This document shows positions 62,926 through 64,000 of a stretch of 64,000 nucleotides of DNA, piece after piece. The notes under the pieces are model-generated. The model did not search any database, was not told the origin of the DNA, and saw only the letters and a program-made list of their open reading frames with translations. Made by a program: the position numbers and the translations under genes. This stretch comes from Neurospora tetraspora. Lineage: Eukaryota; Ascomycota; Sordariomycetes; Sordariales; Sordariaceae. Within the stretch, counting starts at the first letter, position 1. Every line of letters starts with the position of its first letter. The stretch is from positions 6,138,001 to 6,202,000 of the forward strand of contig NW_026944383.1 of assembly GCF_033439725.1 (NCBI RefSeq). The letters run 5' to 3'.

Positions 62926-64000
62926 TGCAGGTTGAGGCTCCTCCAAAAAGGCGACTTGTGAAAATAATGCCGAAGGAAACTCGGAGAAGGAGTGAGACTG
63001 TGAGAGAGAAAAAAGAATTTGCGACTCCGCCTGTGCGACACTGACGATGGCCTTTGAAGGATCCAGCATCATCAGCATGAACCTGTGAAACGTGGGAGAT
63101 GACGCCAGATTCCCAGATCTTTATCTGATATTTCTGACAGCTCTCGGTGCCTGTGAAACCTCGGTGACGCCCAACTTCCTCGAGGTCTCTGTTATAGGTG
63201 AAGGAGCATGGACAACAAAGTTCCAGGAAGCCTGTAGATGCTGAGGACTTCCATTCTGCCAGACAACCTAAGACACCGCCTGTTCTTGGGTTGAAGGCAC
63301 CTTCCGGGATTCAAGTGAATCACAGCCGAAAAAGCGCAGATCCCAAAAAAGTGGAAGATAAGGCGAAGTTCCATGGCATCAACGTCTCGATAGGGAATGA
63401 GCACACAAGGGTACCTTCCACACAAGCGGTAGCGGCATGGGGCTCGCTGGAAGACACGAGGGGTACGTACCGGTTCTACCACTGATAAAAGTCGACAACG
63501 TGTCAGGCTAACCTTCAGGTCAAATTCCGTTCAACCCGCCAGTCCCCTCCATCTTCTAAAGATGGCAGTTACGAGTGAGCTTGGTGCTGCCACTCTCGGG
63601 CAATCGGAAAGGACGGATTGCGACAATTTCTGGTTTCTTTAAATTCTTTTCTCAGCTGTTAAAATGTCTGGTGCCAATGCACGGCCGACAGTAACTGCAA
63701 TGACACTGCAACGAGTGACCACATTGTGCGGCAATCTGCAAATGCCCACTGCATCAAAGAACAAAAACCACATGGAGATCCAACCTCAACCAAGGTTAGA
63801 CTACCTCAAGACCGCAGCACATGTCAGGTCAGGAAGCCGTCCCGAAGCCTCCTGCGCATTTCCATTCATCTCTTCGTCTCTCCATAGCGTGTGATCCAAC
63901 GGGCCGGAAGAGTCTTCCATCTTGTCTTCACTTGTCTCTTTCATCCTCTCTTCTTTGCTTCATAAGGATTTTCCATTGTTTACTTGCTCCTGACTCCTGT
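62926..64000. other. Right-edge region without supported genes
   Basis: Normal-GC DNA. The 95-codon open frame at 63198-63485 starts at GTG, not ATG, and has no recognisable content. A CT-rich tract after 63900 may be the leader of a gene beyond the window. Confidence 0.4.

Overview
The window is nuclear DNA of a filamentous ascomycete, almost certainly a Neurospora species and probably N. crassa. The evidence is short introns (about 45-160 nt) with GTRNGT-like donors, C-rich third codon positions, and two very AT-rich, ORF-poor blocks of the kind left by repeat-induced point mutation (RIP). From memory, the gene order (PH-domain protein, SSADH, GH79 glucuronidase, DCC-1-type histidine kinase, Rad1, GCN5, trehalase) matches the N. 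crassa linkage group I interval around NCU00935-NCU00945. No database was consulted.

Layout. 1-690 is a RIP-degraded AT-rich block running off the left edge. 2.5-12.1 kb holds a PH-domain/Ala-Glu-rich protein (+), mitochondrial succinate-semialdehyde dehydrogenase (-), a secreted GH79 beta-glucuronidase (+) and a four-TM MARVEL-like protein (-). 12.1-18.9 kb is a 6.8-kb gene-poor stretch that serves as promoter and long leader of a hybrid histidine kinase (18.9-23.0 kb, +). 23-29.9 kb has one weak 86-aa candidate gene and a striking near-perfect hairpin (28937-29070). 29.9-33.0 kb is a 1017-aa disordered orphan (+). 35.4-40.4 kb is a compact cluster: Rad1 checkpoint clamp (-), OST5 oligosaccharyltransferase subunit (-), GCN5 acetyltransferase (+) and, 27 bp beyond its stop and in the same frame, an AT-hook protein (+). 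41.0-50.2 kb holds trehalase (-), L-threonine aldolase (-) and a Zn2Cys6 transcription factor (-). 50.8-51.3 kb is a 556-bp element with perfect 28-bp inverted ends. 55.4-57.4 kb is a tandem pair of small paralogues of unknown function (-). 59.9-62.9 kb is a RIP-degraded DNA transposon whose 8-bp target duplication and roughly 110-bp terminal inverted repeats point to the hAT superfamily.

The genes are mostly independent, as is usual in fungi. They cover carbon and GABA metabolism (SSADH, trehalase, GH79), signalling (histidine kinase, PH protein) and chromatin or genome maintenance (GCN5, AT-hook, Rad1). The least explained observations are: a single UAG between GCN5 and 473 further open codons; a similar single UAG between a 138-codon leader ORF and the histidine kinase frame; the 134-nt hairpin; the two inverted-repeat elements; and the paralogue pair that has persisted in a RIP-active genome. 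No tRNA, rRNA or CRISPR was found. Exon boundaries were worked out by eye from splice signals and frame continuity.
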